Both the position numbers and the translations under genes were made by a program. This document shows, piece by piece, positions 1 to 9,927 of a stretch of DNA of 64,000 nt. Where the stretch lies: assembly GCA_947493705.1 (NCBI GenBank), contig CANLSH010000012.1, forward strand, positions 1 through 64,000. Reading direction: 5' to 3'. Each line of letters opens with the position of its first letter. Positions within the stretch are counted from its first letter, which is position 1. This DNA is from an uncultured Arachnia sp. Its GTDB lineage: Bacteria > Actinomycetota > Actinomycetes > Propionibacteriales > Propionibacteriaceae. A model generated the notes under the pieces. The model was given only the letters and a program-made list of their open reading frames with translations, was not told where the DNA came from and did no database searches.

Positions 1-60
1 TGGAACCCTGACACACTGGACAACACACACCAAAGCGCACGCTGCCACATAGCTCCTTAG
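1..60 (-). other. start of 16S-23S internal transcribed spacer (partial)
   Basis: These bases lie directly 3' of the 16S gene on the minus strand, after its anti-Shine-Dalgarno end. They should be the first part of the ITS of an rRNA operon whose 23S gene lies outside the window. No tRNA gene is visible in the 60 bases present. Confidence 0.75.
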
Positions 61-1586
<1,526 letters not shown>

Positions 1587-1887
1587 AAAACCAAAACAAA
1601 CCCCACAAAGAGGCCCGCCTAATAATCAACAAACAATCCGATGTACCCGACAGAACAACCAAAACTGGCCATTACCATCAAATAAATCAAAGGAAAACTG
1701 CCAACAAACCCCAAAAAAGAGCCTGCCGAACAGGTACCCACAACAACCCCCACAAAAAAGCAGGAGCCGAAATGAACATAAAAAATGCATTGACTTAAAG
1801 CACGCTGTTGAGTTCTCAAAAATCGGGCACAACCCTCACACAACAAAAACCAAAACAGTTCCTGCCACATTCGGGGCAACTAGACAA
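1587..1887 (-). promoter_or_regulatory. pre-16S rRNA leader with conserved actinobacterial box
   Basis: This transcribed leader lies between the rRNA promoter and the 16S gene. At 1800-1821 the minus strand carries a TTTGAGAACTCAACAGCGTG segment, closely similar to the conserved leader sequence of mycobacterial and other actinobacterial rrn operons, which is linked to antitermination and processing. The rest is A-rich on the plus strand and holds no gene. Confidence 0.75.
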
Positions 1888-1916
1888 ACTTTACTGGGCA
1901 CATTTTCGACTGTCAA
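1888..1916 (-). promoter_or_regulatory. rRNA operon promoter
   Basis: On the minus strand a perfect -35 hexamer TTGACA (1911-1916) is followed after exactly 17 bp by TAAAGT (1888-1893). This is the only near-consensus sigma-A promoter found directly upstream of the 16S leader. Further promoters may lie upstream in 1917-2207. Confidence 0.8.
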
Positions 1917-2207
1917 CTTGGCGTCGTAGCCGATCCGTGCCTGCAATGAAGTTGTGTTGGTGGCTACCCTTCGGTCTCCCTCAGGCAGCTAGAAGAGACT
2001 ACAGCCGGAGGCCGAACTTTGCAAACCGGCTGCCTCCTGATGGCGAACCCCGAAGGCCGAGTCCGAGAGCCTCTCACAGAGGAGCCAAGGCCCGGCTCAC
2101 CCAGGGCAGAGGACAGTCCTTGTCCATCCGTGTGATTCAGTTCTCGCCCTCTTCGCCAGGGAGGGGCCTGAGCCCGGCCCGCCCTCCAATGTGTCGGACT
2201 GACAAGA
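1917..2207. other. gene-free region between rRNA promoter and hsp20
   Basis: About 290 bases lie between the divergent rRNA promoter and the HAIR element of hsp20. Short ORFs here have no recognisable product. Several GC-rich imperfect inverted stretches are present (around 2155-2190), but I could not assign an RNA family or a second rRNA promoter. Confidence 0.5.
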
Positions 2208-2237
2208 CTTGAGCCTTGGTGACTCAAGTGCTAATCT
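2208..2237 (+). promoter_or_regulatory. HAIR operator overlapping the hsp20 promoter
   Basis: CTTGAGC (2208-2214), a 7-nt spacer and ACTCAAG (2222-2228) match the HspR-associated inverted repeat (CTTGAGT-N7-ACTCAAG) with one mismatch. The left arm contains a -35-like TTGAGC (2209-2214), and 17 bp further lies TAATCT (2232-2237) as -10. HspR bound here would block RNA polymerase. HAIR control of an hsp20 (acr2) is known in Mycobacterium tuberculosis. Confidence 0.8.
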
Positions 2238-2305
2238 TCTGGCATGAGCGTGGTTGGCTCAACTTCGCACCGTACAACTACAGTCACAACCCAAGGAGGA
2301 GCAAA

Positions 2306-2758
2306 ATGACCACAACCTTCGACCCGTTCCGCGACATGGACCGCATACTGAACTCCATGCGGGCCCCTGTTCCTGCAGGGATGCCCATGGATCTGTACCG
2401 CACCTCAGAGAGCTTCGTTGCGCGGATTGATCTGCCGGGGGTGAACCCCGAGACCATCGATATTGACGTGGAGGAGCGGACCCTCACGGTGCGTGCCGAG
2501 CGCAGCGCTCTGGAGGAGGAGGACATTCAGTGGCTGGCCCACGAGCGTCCCACCGGAACCTTTGCCCGTCAGCTCACACTCGGTTATGGCGTGGCCGCTG
2601 ACCGTATTGAGGCCGACTACGCCGACGGCGTTCTCACACTGAGCATCCCCGTGGCGGAGGAAGCCAAGCCACGCAAGATCCAGGTGAGCCACTCCAGCGA
2701 TTCCAAGATGATCGCCGGGGAGTCAACAGAGGGCTCGCAGGACTCCGACGAAGCCTGA
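2306..2758 (+). CDS. hsp20: Hsp20/alpha-crystallin small heat-shock protein
   Basis: A 150-residue ATP-independent holdase chaperone that binds unfolding cytosolic proteins during heat or oxidative stress. The alpha-crystallin domain runs from about residue 30 to 125, and the typical GVL motif near its end is seen at 108-110. The acidic C-terminal tail is serine and glutamate rich. The start at 2306 is chosen because AAGGAGGA (2293-2300) sits just upstream; an in-frame ATG at 2216 has no such site and would add a non-conserved extension. The HAIR operator upstream predicts HspR repression and heat induction. A strong hairpin follows the stop codon. Confidence 0.95.
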   Translation: MTTTFDPFRDMDRILNSMRAPVPAGMPMDLYRTSESFVARIDLPGVNPETIDIDVEERTLTVRAERSALEEEDIQWLAHERPTGTFARQLTLGYGVAADRIEADYADGVLTLSIPVAEEAKPRKIQVSHSSDSKMIAGESTEGSQDSDEA

Positions 2759-2773
2759 CCTCACCGCGAGACA

Positions 2774-2813
2774 CATGAAGGGCCGCATCCCATCAGGGGT
2801 GCGGCCCTTCATG
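2774..2813. terminator. bidirectional terminator between hsp20 and the DHOD-like gene
   Basis: An 18-bp stem with one G-T wobble (arms 2774-2791 and 2796-2813, loop ATCA) separates two convergent genes. It has no long T run, but the stem is very strong on both strands and placed correctly for both transcripts. Confidence 0.75.
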
Positions 2814-2826
2814 GCACTCAACCCAG

Positions 2827-3843
2827 CTAGCGCAACGAGCCGTATGTGTTCTTCGCCTTCTCCAGCGCTGATACATAGCCGGCCCGCTCGTATCCCGCAG
2901 GTTCGACGTTTCTGGGTACCGCCAGCATTCCCCGGGCCGCACCCAAGTCCAACTCCTTGCGTCCCAACCAGGAGTCCAGTCCCTCAAGGAGCTTGCCCGC
3001 ATGGTGTGCTCCGTGGCGCACCAGAGATGACGTCGTCATCACCACGTCGGCCCCGGCCAGGATGTACTTCACAACATCGGCGGACGTTTCCACCCCGGAT
3101 GAGGCAGCGAGACTGGCCTGCACCCGGTCCCTGAGCACAGCAATCCAGGTCCTGGGCAGCCGCGCATCATTCTGGGACGACAGCGTCACACCGGAGGTGA
3201 CCTCCAGCCGGTCAATATCGACGTCCGGCTGCAGAAACCGATTGAACAACACCAATCCGTCGGCCCCCGCACGATCAAGCGCCAAGCACATGTTGCCCAC
3301 GGACGAGAAGTATGGACTCATCTTGACCGCCACGGGTACGGATACCGACTCCCTGACTGCCTGGAGAATCTCGATATGTCGACGCTCCACCTCGTCTCCG
3401 GTGACGGTGACATCACCTGGAACCAGGTAGATGTTCAATTCAATCGCCGCTGCACCCGCATCAGCGAGCCGGCTGGCATTTGCCACCCAGCCACCCATCG
3501 AAGCAGCGTTCAATGAGCCGATCAATGGCACGTCGATGGCGTCCGCAGCAGATTCCACCAACCTCAGATACTGGGTCACCGCCGTGTCATCGGCAGAGAA
3601 AGGTACGTTCGGAAAGTAGGACAACGCCTCGGGGAATGAATCCTCATGCGCCTCCTCCAGTTCCGCCATCCGTTCGGCGTCGCGGCGCATCTGTTCCTCG
3701 AAGAGCGAGTACATCACCACGGCGCCGACGCCAGCATCGGCCAGTTCCCGCACCCCGGTGGCTGTCTGGGACAGCGGTCCCGCAGATGCGACCAGAGGAT
3801 TGCGCAACGACAGCCCCATGTAGTTCGTCGTGAGATCCATCAT
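2827..3843 (-). CDS. dihydroorotate dehydrogenase-like flavoprotein
   Basis: A 338-residue TIM-barrel flavoprotein of the DHOD/PreA superfamily. The N-terminal part (residues 1-30, with the NPLVASAGP segment) and the phosphate/FMN-binding end (GVETSADVVKYILAGADVV) are typical. The stretch where class 1 DHODs and PreA carry the catalytic cysteine reads NIYLVP at 137-142, so no catalytic Cys is seen and dihydroorotate is probably not the substrate. It also lacks the C-terminal ferredoxin domain of PreA. Its ATG overlaps the stop of nifJ by 4 bp (ATGA), so translation is coupled. The role is unknown; the context suggests electron transfer around the pyruvate oxidoreductase. Confidence 0.85.
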   Translation of the reverse strand: MMDLTTNYMGLSLRNPLVASAGPLSQTATGVRELADAGVGAVVMYSLFEEQMRRDAERMAELEEAHEDSFPEALSYFPNVPFSADDTAVTQYLRLVESAADAIDVPLIGSLNAASMGGWVANASRLADAGAAAIELNIYLVPGDVTVTGDEVERRHIEILQAVRESVSVPVAVKMSPYFSSVGNMCLALDRAGADGLVLFNRFLQPDVDIDRLEVTSGVTLSSQNDARLPRTWIAVLRDRVQASLAASSGVETSADVVKYILAGADVVMTTSSLVRHGAHHAGKLLEGLDSWLGRKELDLGAARGMLAVPRNVEPAGYERAGYVSALEKAKNTYGSLR

Positions 3844-6800
3844 TGACTCCTCGGGTCCTCTGCGAAGGCTTCTGCTCCGCGCATGGCCAGTTCCTCGTAC
3901 TCGCCCCACCGTCGGTTGACGGCAGCCTGTGCCAGCCCGACGAGGCGATCGGCCTCCTCTGGATTGGAGGCCCGCAACACTTTGTACCGCAACTCCCGAT
4001 CCTGGTACTCCCGCAATTGCAGCCGCGGGCGCGGTGAGTCGAGAAGGAACGGGTTGCCACCGGATTCACGGATGACGGGGTTGTAGCGCATCAGCGGCCA
4101 GTGTCCGGAGTTGACGGCCTTGTACTGCTGGTCCAAGCCCTTGCGCATGTCATAACCGTGGGCAATGCAATGGCTGTACGCGATGATCAGGCTGGGGCCA
4201 TCAAAGGCCTCGGCCTCACGGAATGCCTTGAGAGTCTGCTGGGGGTCGGCGCCCATGGCCACCCGCGCCACATAGACAGAGCCGTAGGCCATGGCCTGCA
4301 TGGCCATGTCCTTCTTGTTCGTCTGCTTGCCCGCCGTCGCGAACTTTGCAACCGCGCCGATGGGGGTGGACTTCGACGACTGCCCGCCGGTATTGGAATA
4401 CACCTCCGTGTCCAGCACGAGGATGTTGACGTTGCGGCCGCTGGCCAGGACGTGGTCGACGCCGGAGGAGCCGATGTCATAGGCCCAGCCATCACCACCA
4501 ACGATCCAGACGGAGCGTCTCAGTAGGTGGTCCGCCACGCTACGAAGATCCTTGGCCTTGTGGCCCGGGACGCCATCAAGTTTTTCCAGGAGGAGGGCCA
4601 CGCGCTCCGACTGGCGCAGCAGGTCACTCTCGTGGCGCTGGGGCGCTGACAGCAGGGAATCGACGAGATCATCGTCGCCGATTTCCACCCGCAGGTCTTC
4701 CAGCCGGGTCCGGGCGAGGTCCTCGTGCAGATCAGCCGCCAGGCGTAGACCCAGACCGAATTCGGCGTTGTCCTCAAACAGTGAGTTGGACCATGCGGGT
4801 CCGCGTCCCGCAGCATTCTTGGCCCACGGCGTGGTGGGCAGATTGCCACCGTAGATGGATGAGCAACCCGTGGCGTTGGCCACCGTGGTGCGGTCTCCGA
4901 ACAACTGCGTGAGCAACTTCAGATATGGGGTCTCCCCGCACCCCGCGCATGCCCCGGAGAACTCGAACAGCGGCTCCAGGTACTGGGTGCCGCGTACGGT
5001 GCCGAAGTCCAGGCGTGCCCGGTTGTTCTGGGGAAGTGTCTTGAAGAATTCGACGGCCTCCTTCTCCTTCTCGCGCTCGTGGACCGGCTCAAGGTTGATG
5101 GCCCGCCTGGACGGTTGCCCGATCGGCTTCACCGGGCAGGACTCCACGCAGAGACCACAGCCGGTGCAGTCCTCAATGTAGACCTGGAGCGTGTAGCGGC
5201 TGTCGGGTAGACCCGCCGCGTTCAGTGGCGCGCTGAGAAACCCCTCGGGGGCGTTGTCGGTCAAGTGGGTCGAGTGGTGTTTGGCCCGCAGCACGGAATG
5301 CGGACAGACAAATGAGCAGTTGCCACACTGGATGCACGCCTCCGGGTCCCACACCGCGACGATCTCGCTCACGTTGCGCTTCTCGTACTGCGTGGTGCCG
5401 GAGGGATAAGTGCCGTCCACGGGAAGGGCGGACACCGGCAAGTCGTCGCCATGACCGCTCATCATCTTGGACGTTACCGTGCGAACGAACTCCGGTGCGG
5501 ATGCCGGCACCGGGTTCGTCAGCAGCTTGCTCGACGTTGCCGCCGTGGGCACCTCAACGCGGTACAGGTGGGAGAGCGAGGCGTCCACCGCGTCGTGGTT
5601 CTTGCGCACGATCTCCATGGACTTGCGCGCATAGGTCTTGGTGATGGAGGTTTTCACCTTCTCGATGGCCACATCACGGGGCAGCACGCCGGAGATGGCG
5701 AAGAAGCAGGTCTGCAGGATTGTGTTGGTGCGGCTGCCCAGTCCTGCCGAACGGGCGACGGCGCTGGCGTCGATGCAGTAGAGAGCGATGCCCAACCCGA
5801 CGATGCGCTGCTGCACGGATCCCGGCAACTGGTCCCAGAGTTCTTCCGCCGGGTGTGGGGAGTTCAGCAGCAGGGTCGTACCGGGCTGCGCGAGCTCCAG
5901 GATGTCCATCTGTTCCAGGATCGACCAGTGATGGCAGCCGATGAAGTTGGCCCGGTCCACCAGGTACGGCGCCCTAATGACGTTGGGTCCGAAGCGCAGG
6001 TGGCTCACCGTCCGCGAGCCGGACTTCTTGGAGTCATAGACGAAGTACCCCTGGGCGAACATGTCCTCGCCCGAGCCCAGGATCTTGATGGTGTTCTTGT
6101 TGGCGCCGACGGTGCCGTCCGAACCGAGTCCGTAGAAGACGGCCTGCAGCGTCTCGGGATCGTTGAGGTCGAAGCTGGTGTCCACCTCCAGTGACAGGTG
6201 GGTCACGTCATCAGTGATGCCGACGGTGAAGCGTGGGCGGGGCGCGGGCTTGGCCAGTTCGTCGAAGACGGCCTTGACCATCGCGGGGGTGAACTCCTTG
6301 CTGGAGAGCCCGTAGCGCCCGCCACTCACCTGCGGCATGGAGTCGCGGCGACCAGTGGCGTAGGCCTCGCCCAGCGCGGACGTGACATCGAGGAACAGGG
6401 GCTCGCCACCCGAGCCGGGCTCCTTGGTGCGGTCCAGCACGGCGACGTGGCGCGCCGACGCGGGGATGGCCGCAAGGACGTGCTGCGTGGGGAAGGGGCG
6501 GTAGAGGCGCACGAACAGCACCCCGGTCTTCGCATCAGCCGTGGTGTTGAGATGCTCGACGACAGGAAGGATGGTCTCGATCCCGGAGCCCATGACGACA
6601 AGCACTCGCTCAGCCGCCGGATCGCCGTGGTACTCCACAGCGGAGTATCGCCGACCGGAGATGGCGGCGAACTCCTCGAAGACGGTGTCCATGAGACCCG
6701 GCACTTTGTCGTAGTACGTGTTCGACGTTTCGCGGGACTGGAAGTAGGTGTCCGGATTCTGCGCCGTGCCGCGGATGAAGGGGTTCGCGGGGCTGAGTGC

Positions 6801-7415
6801 CCGCGCACGGTGCTCCAGAACGAGCTCGCGGGGCACCAGGGCACGCAACTGGTCGTCGCTGAGACGATGCATCGTGTTCAGCTCGTGCGAGGTTCGGAAG
6901 CCATCGAAGAAGTGGACGAACGGCAACCGCGTGCGCAGCGTCGCCAGGTGGGCGACAGCGGCCATGTCGTGTGCCTCCTGCACGGATGCAGAGTTGAGTA
7001 GGCAGCAGCCGGTCTGACGCACGGCCATGACGTCCTGGTGGTCCCCGAAGATGGAGAGTCCCTGGGTGGCCAGCGAGCGCGCCGCGACGTGGAACACCGT
7101 GGAGGTCAGCTCGCCAGCGATCTTGTACATGTTCGGAATCATCAGGAGCAACCCCTGTGATGCCGTGAACGTGGTGGACAGTGCACCTCCCTGGAGTGCT
7201 CCGTGCATGGTCCCGGCGGCGCCACCCTCGGACTGCAACTGGATGACGGTGGGCACCTGCCCCCACACGTTGGGACGGTCGTGGGCGGACCATTCATCAG
7301 CCAGCTCAGCCATGGTGGAGCTGGGGGTGATGGGGTAGATCGAACACAATTCACTCAGCCTGAAGGCAACATCCGCGGCAGCCTCATTGCCGTCAATGAT
7401 CAAGCGCTGATTCAT
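3840..7415 (-). CDS. nifJ: pyruvate:ferredoxin (flavodoxin) oxidoreductase
   Basis: A 1191-residue homodimeric oxygen-sensitive enzyme that converts pyruvate and CoA to acetyl-CoA and CO2, reducing ferredoxin or flavodoxin. It is full length for the family. Visible parts in order: the N-terminal pyrimidine-binding domain (GNEAAADVAF, YPITPSSTMAE), the central domains, two ferredoxin-type clusters (CIQCGNCSFVC and CTGCGLCVESC), and the C-terminal TPP domain with CAGCGETPYLKL, GCSSIYGGNLPTTPW and GGDGWAYDIG. The ATG at 7415 overlaps the stop of the upstream gene by 4 bp; the longer ORF upstream is the other gene in another frame. It is the middle gene of a three-gene operon and points to anaerobic or microaerobic pyruvate use. 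Confidence 0.97.
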   Translation of the reverse strand: MNQRLIIDGNEAAADVAFRLSELCSIYPITPSSTMAELADEWSAHDRPNVWGQVPTVIQLQSEGGAAGTMHGALQGGALSTTFTASQGLLLMIPNMYKIAGELTSTVFHVAARSLATQGLSIFGDHQDVMAVRQTGCCLLNSASVQEAHDMAAVAHLATLRTRLPFVHFFDGFRTSHELNTMHRLSDDQLRALVPRELVLEHRARALSPANPFIRGTAQNPDTYFQSRETSNTYYDKVPGLMDTVFEEFAAISGRRYSAVEYHGDPAAERVLVVMGSGIETILPVVEHLNTTADAKTGVLFVRLYRPFPTQHVLAAIPASARHVAVLDRTKEPGSGGEPLFLDVTSALGEAYATGRRDSMPQVSGGRYGLSSKEFTPAMVKAVFDELAKPAPRPRFTVGITDDVTHLSLEVDTSFDLNDPETLQAVFYGLGSDGTVGANKNTIKILGSGEDMFAQGYFVYDSKKSGSRTVSHLRFGPNVIRAPYLVDRANFIGCHHWSILEQMDILELAQPGTTLLLNSPHPAEELWDQLPGSVQQRIVGLGIALYCIDASAVARSAGLGSRTNTILQTCFFAISGVLPRDVAIEKVKTSITKTYARKSMEIVRKNHDAVDASLSHLYRVEVPTAATSSKLLTNPVPASAPEFVRTVTSKMMSGHGDDLPVSALPVDGTYPSGTTQYEKRNVSEIVAVWDPEACIQCGNCSFVCPHSVLRAKHHSTHLTDNAPEGFLSAPLNAAGLPDSRYTLQVYIEDCTGCGLCVESCPVKPIGQPSRRAINLEPVHEREKEKEAVEFFKTLPQNNRARLDFGTVRGTQYLEPLFEFSGACAGCGETPYLKLLTQLFGDRTTVANATGCSSIYGGNLPTTPWAKNAAGRGPAWSNSLFEDNAEFGLGLRLAADLHEDLARTRLEDLRVEIGDDDLVDSLLSAPQRHESDLLRQSERVALLLEKLDGVPGHKAKDLRSVADHLLRRSVWIVGGDGWAYDIGSSGVDHVLASGRNVNILVLDTEVYSNTGGQSSKSTPIGAVAKFATAGKQTNKKDMAMQAMAYGSVYVARVAMGADPQQTLKAFREAEAFDGPSLIIAYSHCIAHGYDMRKGLDQQYKAVNSGHWPLMRYNPVIRESGGNPFLLDSPRPRLQLREYQDRELRYKVLRASNPEEADRLVGLAQAAVNRRWGEYEELAMRGAEAFAEDPRSQ

Positions 7416-9064
7416 CGTCCGTCCTCTGCAATCATCGAGATGGCGTGTACGGGACACTGCTCGTAGCACGTCGCACAGCCGGTGCACTTCTCGTAGTCGA
7501 ACTTGTACCGGTGCCCAGGGCCGAGTTTGATGATGGCGTCCTCCGGACATGCCCCGAAGCAGCCGTCGCACTCGAAACAGTTGCCGCAGGACAGGCATCG
7601 GCGTGCCTCGTACTCGGCCTCCGCGGTGGTCAGGCCGGAATCGATCTCCTCGAATCCCCGCACCCGCTCCTTCCCGGTGGCCAGGATGCTTTCGCGTCGG
7701 TCGTGCTCCCCGAAGTACCACAGATCCATCTGGTCCAGCGTGACGATCGGCTTCTTCGGCGGACGCGTGCTTTCATCGTTGTTGAGCCACTTGTCGATGC
7801 ATCGGGCAGCCTTCTTGCCATGCCCGACGCCGACGGTGACCGTGCGGTCCGAGGGCACGGCGTCGCCACCGGCAAAGATGCCGGGAACATCGGTCATGAG
7901 GGTGTTGGTGTCCACCTGCACCACGTCGTCGTCGAAGCGCATACCGGGAATCGCCTTGAGGAATCCGGTGTCTGCTTCCTGTCCGACCGCAAGGATGACG
8001 GTGTCTGCCTCCAGCTCCTCGAACTTTCCGGTGCCCACGGCGCGACCGTCCTCATCGAGTTCCATGATCTCCACCGTCACCTTGGCGGTCTCCATGGACG
8101 TGATGGTGCGCAGCCAGTTCATCGTGACGCCCTCCTGCTCGGCGCCCTCCCGCTCGTCAGCGTGGGCAGGCATCTGGTCCGCGGTGCGCCGGTAGACGAT
8201 GACTGACTCCTCGGCACCGAGTCGACGAGCGACGCGTGCAGCATCCATCGCCGTGTTGCCGCCACCGTAGATGGCCACGCGGCGGCCGATCATGGGGCGC
8301 TCCCCCGATGCGACGTCGCGCAGAAAACTGACGGCATCCACCATCTTGGAGGCATCCATGCTGGGGATGTTCACACGCTTGGACAGGTGAGCCCCCACTG
8401 CAACGAAGACGGCGTCGAATGCCCCATCGCGCTGCGTCGTCTCCAGATCCTTCACGGGGGTGTTCTGTCGGAAGACGACACCGATGTCCTGCAGGCGCGA
8501 CAACTCTGCATCGAGAACACCGCGCGGCAGCCGGTACTCCGGAATGCCATAGCGCATCATGCCACCGGGGGCCTCGGAAGCATCATGGATCTCGACGGCG
8601 TGCCCCAGACGGCGCAGATGGTAGGCAGCAGACAGTCCAGAGGGTCCGGAGCCGACGATGAGAATTCTGCGACCCGACTCACGTCGGGGGGGATCGAACG
8701 TCCAGCCCTGCTCGATGGCCATGTCCCCCAGGTAGCGTTCCACCGAACGGATTGACACGCTCGAATCCAGGTCTCCGCGGTTGCAGACTGCCTCGCACGG
8801 GTGGTAGCAGACGCGGCCGTGGATGGCCGGAAACGGATTGTCCCTGGTCAGTTGGCGCCAGGCATTCTCGTGCTGGCCCACCTTGATGAGGCGCAGCCAC
8901 TCCTGAATGTTCTCGCCCGCCGGGCAGCCAGCATTGCAGGGCGGAAGCAAGTCCAGATAAATCGGCTTGCGGGATCGGACCGGGGCCACACGGCCTGCTG
9001 TGTGCGCCAGATCCGGCAACAGGGTCATGTCCCTGCGTGCGGTCACGTTCTTGTCCTCGCTCAT
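7412..9064 (-). CDS. GltD-like NAD(P)H/FAD oxidoreductase with three iron-sulfur regions
   Basis: A 550-residue flavo-iron-sulfur protein related to GltD, NfnB and PreT. The N-terminal cysteine region (CNAGCPAGENIQEW, then CYHPCEAVCNRG) matches the Fer4_20 domain. Two dinucleotide folds follow (GSGPSGLSAAYHLRRLG for FAD, YGGGNTAMDAARVARRLGA for NAD(P)). The C-terminal extension carries two ferredoxin clusters (CLSCGNCFECDGCFGACP and CTGCATCYEQCP). The start at 9064 follows GGAGGG at a reasonable distance; an upstream in-frame ATG at 9115 lacks support. It heads the operon with nifJ and the DHOD-like gene. Inference: it links the ferredoxin pool made by NifJ to NAD(P)H. Confidence 0.9.
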   Translation of the reverse strand: MSEDKNVTARRDMTLLPDLAHTAGRVAPVRSRKPIYLDLLPPCNAGCPAGENIQEWLRLIKVGQHENAWRQLTRDNPFPAIHGRVCYHPCEAVCNRGDLDSSVSIRSVERYLGDMAIEQGWTFDPPRRESGRRILIVGSGPSGLSAAYHLRRLGHAVEIHDASEAPGGMMRYGIPEYRLPRGVLDAELSRLQDIGVVFRQNTPVKDLETTQRDGAFDAVFVAVGAHLSKRVNIPSMDASKMVDAVSFLRDVASGERPMIGRRVAIYGGGNTAMDAARVARRLGAEESVIVYRRTADQMPAHADEREGAEQEGVTMNWLRTITSMETAKVTVEIMELDEDGRAVGTGKFEELEADTVILAVGQEADTGFLKAIPGMRFDDDVVQVDTNTLMTDVPGIFAGGDAVPSDRTVTVGVGHGKKAARCIDKWLNNDESTRPPKKPIVTLDQMDLWYFGEHDRRESILATGKERVRGFEEIDSGLTTAEAEYEARRCLSCGNCFECDGCFGACPEDAIIKLGPGHRYKFDYEKCTGCATCYEQCPVHAISMIAEDGR

Positions 9065-9171
9065 GGCTCCAGCGCCCTCCACTCGACTACTACCCATCGT
9101 AGAAGGAAGATGCACCCACGGTGGGGCCGGGGGTGACGTTGAGCGGGACCTGCTCTGTTATCGTCCCCAGC

Positions 9172-9927
9172 ATGCGTCGCTCACTCAAGTCCATCGCTCT
9201 CGTGTGCGGCGCGCTTGCGGTCACCGCATCCCTGGCATCTTGCAGCGCTGAGCTGGGCGATCAGGTTGTGGTGGTGTTCGCCGCCGCTTCCCTCCAAGAA
9301 GTGTTCGTCGACATCGCACAGGACTTTGAGGATGGGCACGACGCGGCGGAGGTGGAGTTTTCCTTCGCGGGCTCCTCCGATCTGGTCTCCCAGCTGGAGA
9401 GCGGCGCCCCCGCTGACGTCCTCGCATCAGCCGATGAGCTGCAGATGGACCGCGCGGTGGAGCGGGGTGTGGTGTATGGCAGCCGCCAGCTGTTCGCCTC
9501 CAACACCCTCACGCTCGTCACTCCCAGCGACAATCCTGCCGACATCACGTCCCTCTCGGACGCCGCGACCTCTTCTCTCGTCATCTGCGCGCCTCAGGTG
9601 CCCTGTGGTGCAGCCACCCAGAATATGGCTGAGCTGACTGGTGTCACACTGCGGCCCGTCAGCGAGGAGAGCTCCGTCACGGATGTGCTGGGCAAGGTCA
9701 CTTCAGGGCAGGCCGACGCCGGTCTTGTCTACGTCACCGACGCCATCCGGGCCGGCGATGATGTCAACGTCATCCCCATCGACGAGGCGGGCGCCGTCGT
9801 GAACAACTATCCCATCGCTGCCGTCGACGCCGACGACTCGCTCGCGCAGGAATTTGTCGATTTCGTCATGTCCGAGGACTCACAACAGAAGCTGCGCGCC
9901 GCGGGCTTCGGTGTACCCGGTGAGTGA
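9172..9927 (+). CDS. modA: molybdate ABC transporter substrate-binding lipoprotein
   Basis: A 251-residue extracytoplasmic molybdate-binding protein. The N-terminus is a lipoprotein signal with lipobox LASC (Cys24). The mature part begins with [13 protein letters not shown] and contains [21 protein letters not shown], both characteristic of ModA; the C-terminal segment [20 protein letters not shown] is also typical. The start at 9172 is supported by a TATCGT hexamer (9159-9164) 7 nt upstream, suggesting a leaderless mRNA. It overlaps the next gene and forms the molybdate importer with it. No ModE-type regulator or molybdenum cofactor gene is nearby. Confidence 0.93.
   Translation: MRRSLKSIALVCGALAVTASLASCSAELGDQVVVVFAAASLQEVFVDIAQDFEDGHDAAEVEFSFAGSSDLVSQLESGAPADVLASADELQMDRAVERGVVYGSRQLFASNTLTLVTPSDNPADITSLSDAATSSLVICAPQVPCGAATQNMAELTGVTLRPVSEESSVTDVLGKVTSGQADAGLVYVTDAIRAGDDVNVIPIDEAGAVVNNYPIAAVDADDSLAQEFVDFVMSEDSQQKLRAAGFGVPGE

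Noticed and set aside
1917..2207. Possible structured RNA (RNase P, 6S) upstream of the rRNA promoter
   Set aside because: Short GC-rich stems and an AGAGGACAGTCC-like string occur, but the conserved cores of these RNAs are not present.
5451..7001. Long plus-strand frames opposite nifJ
   Set aside because: Antisense shadows caused by high GC at third codon positions; no start signals or family motifs, while nifJ on the other strand is fully conserved.
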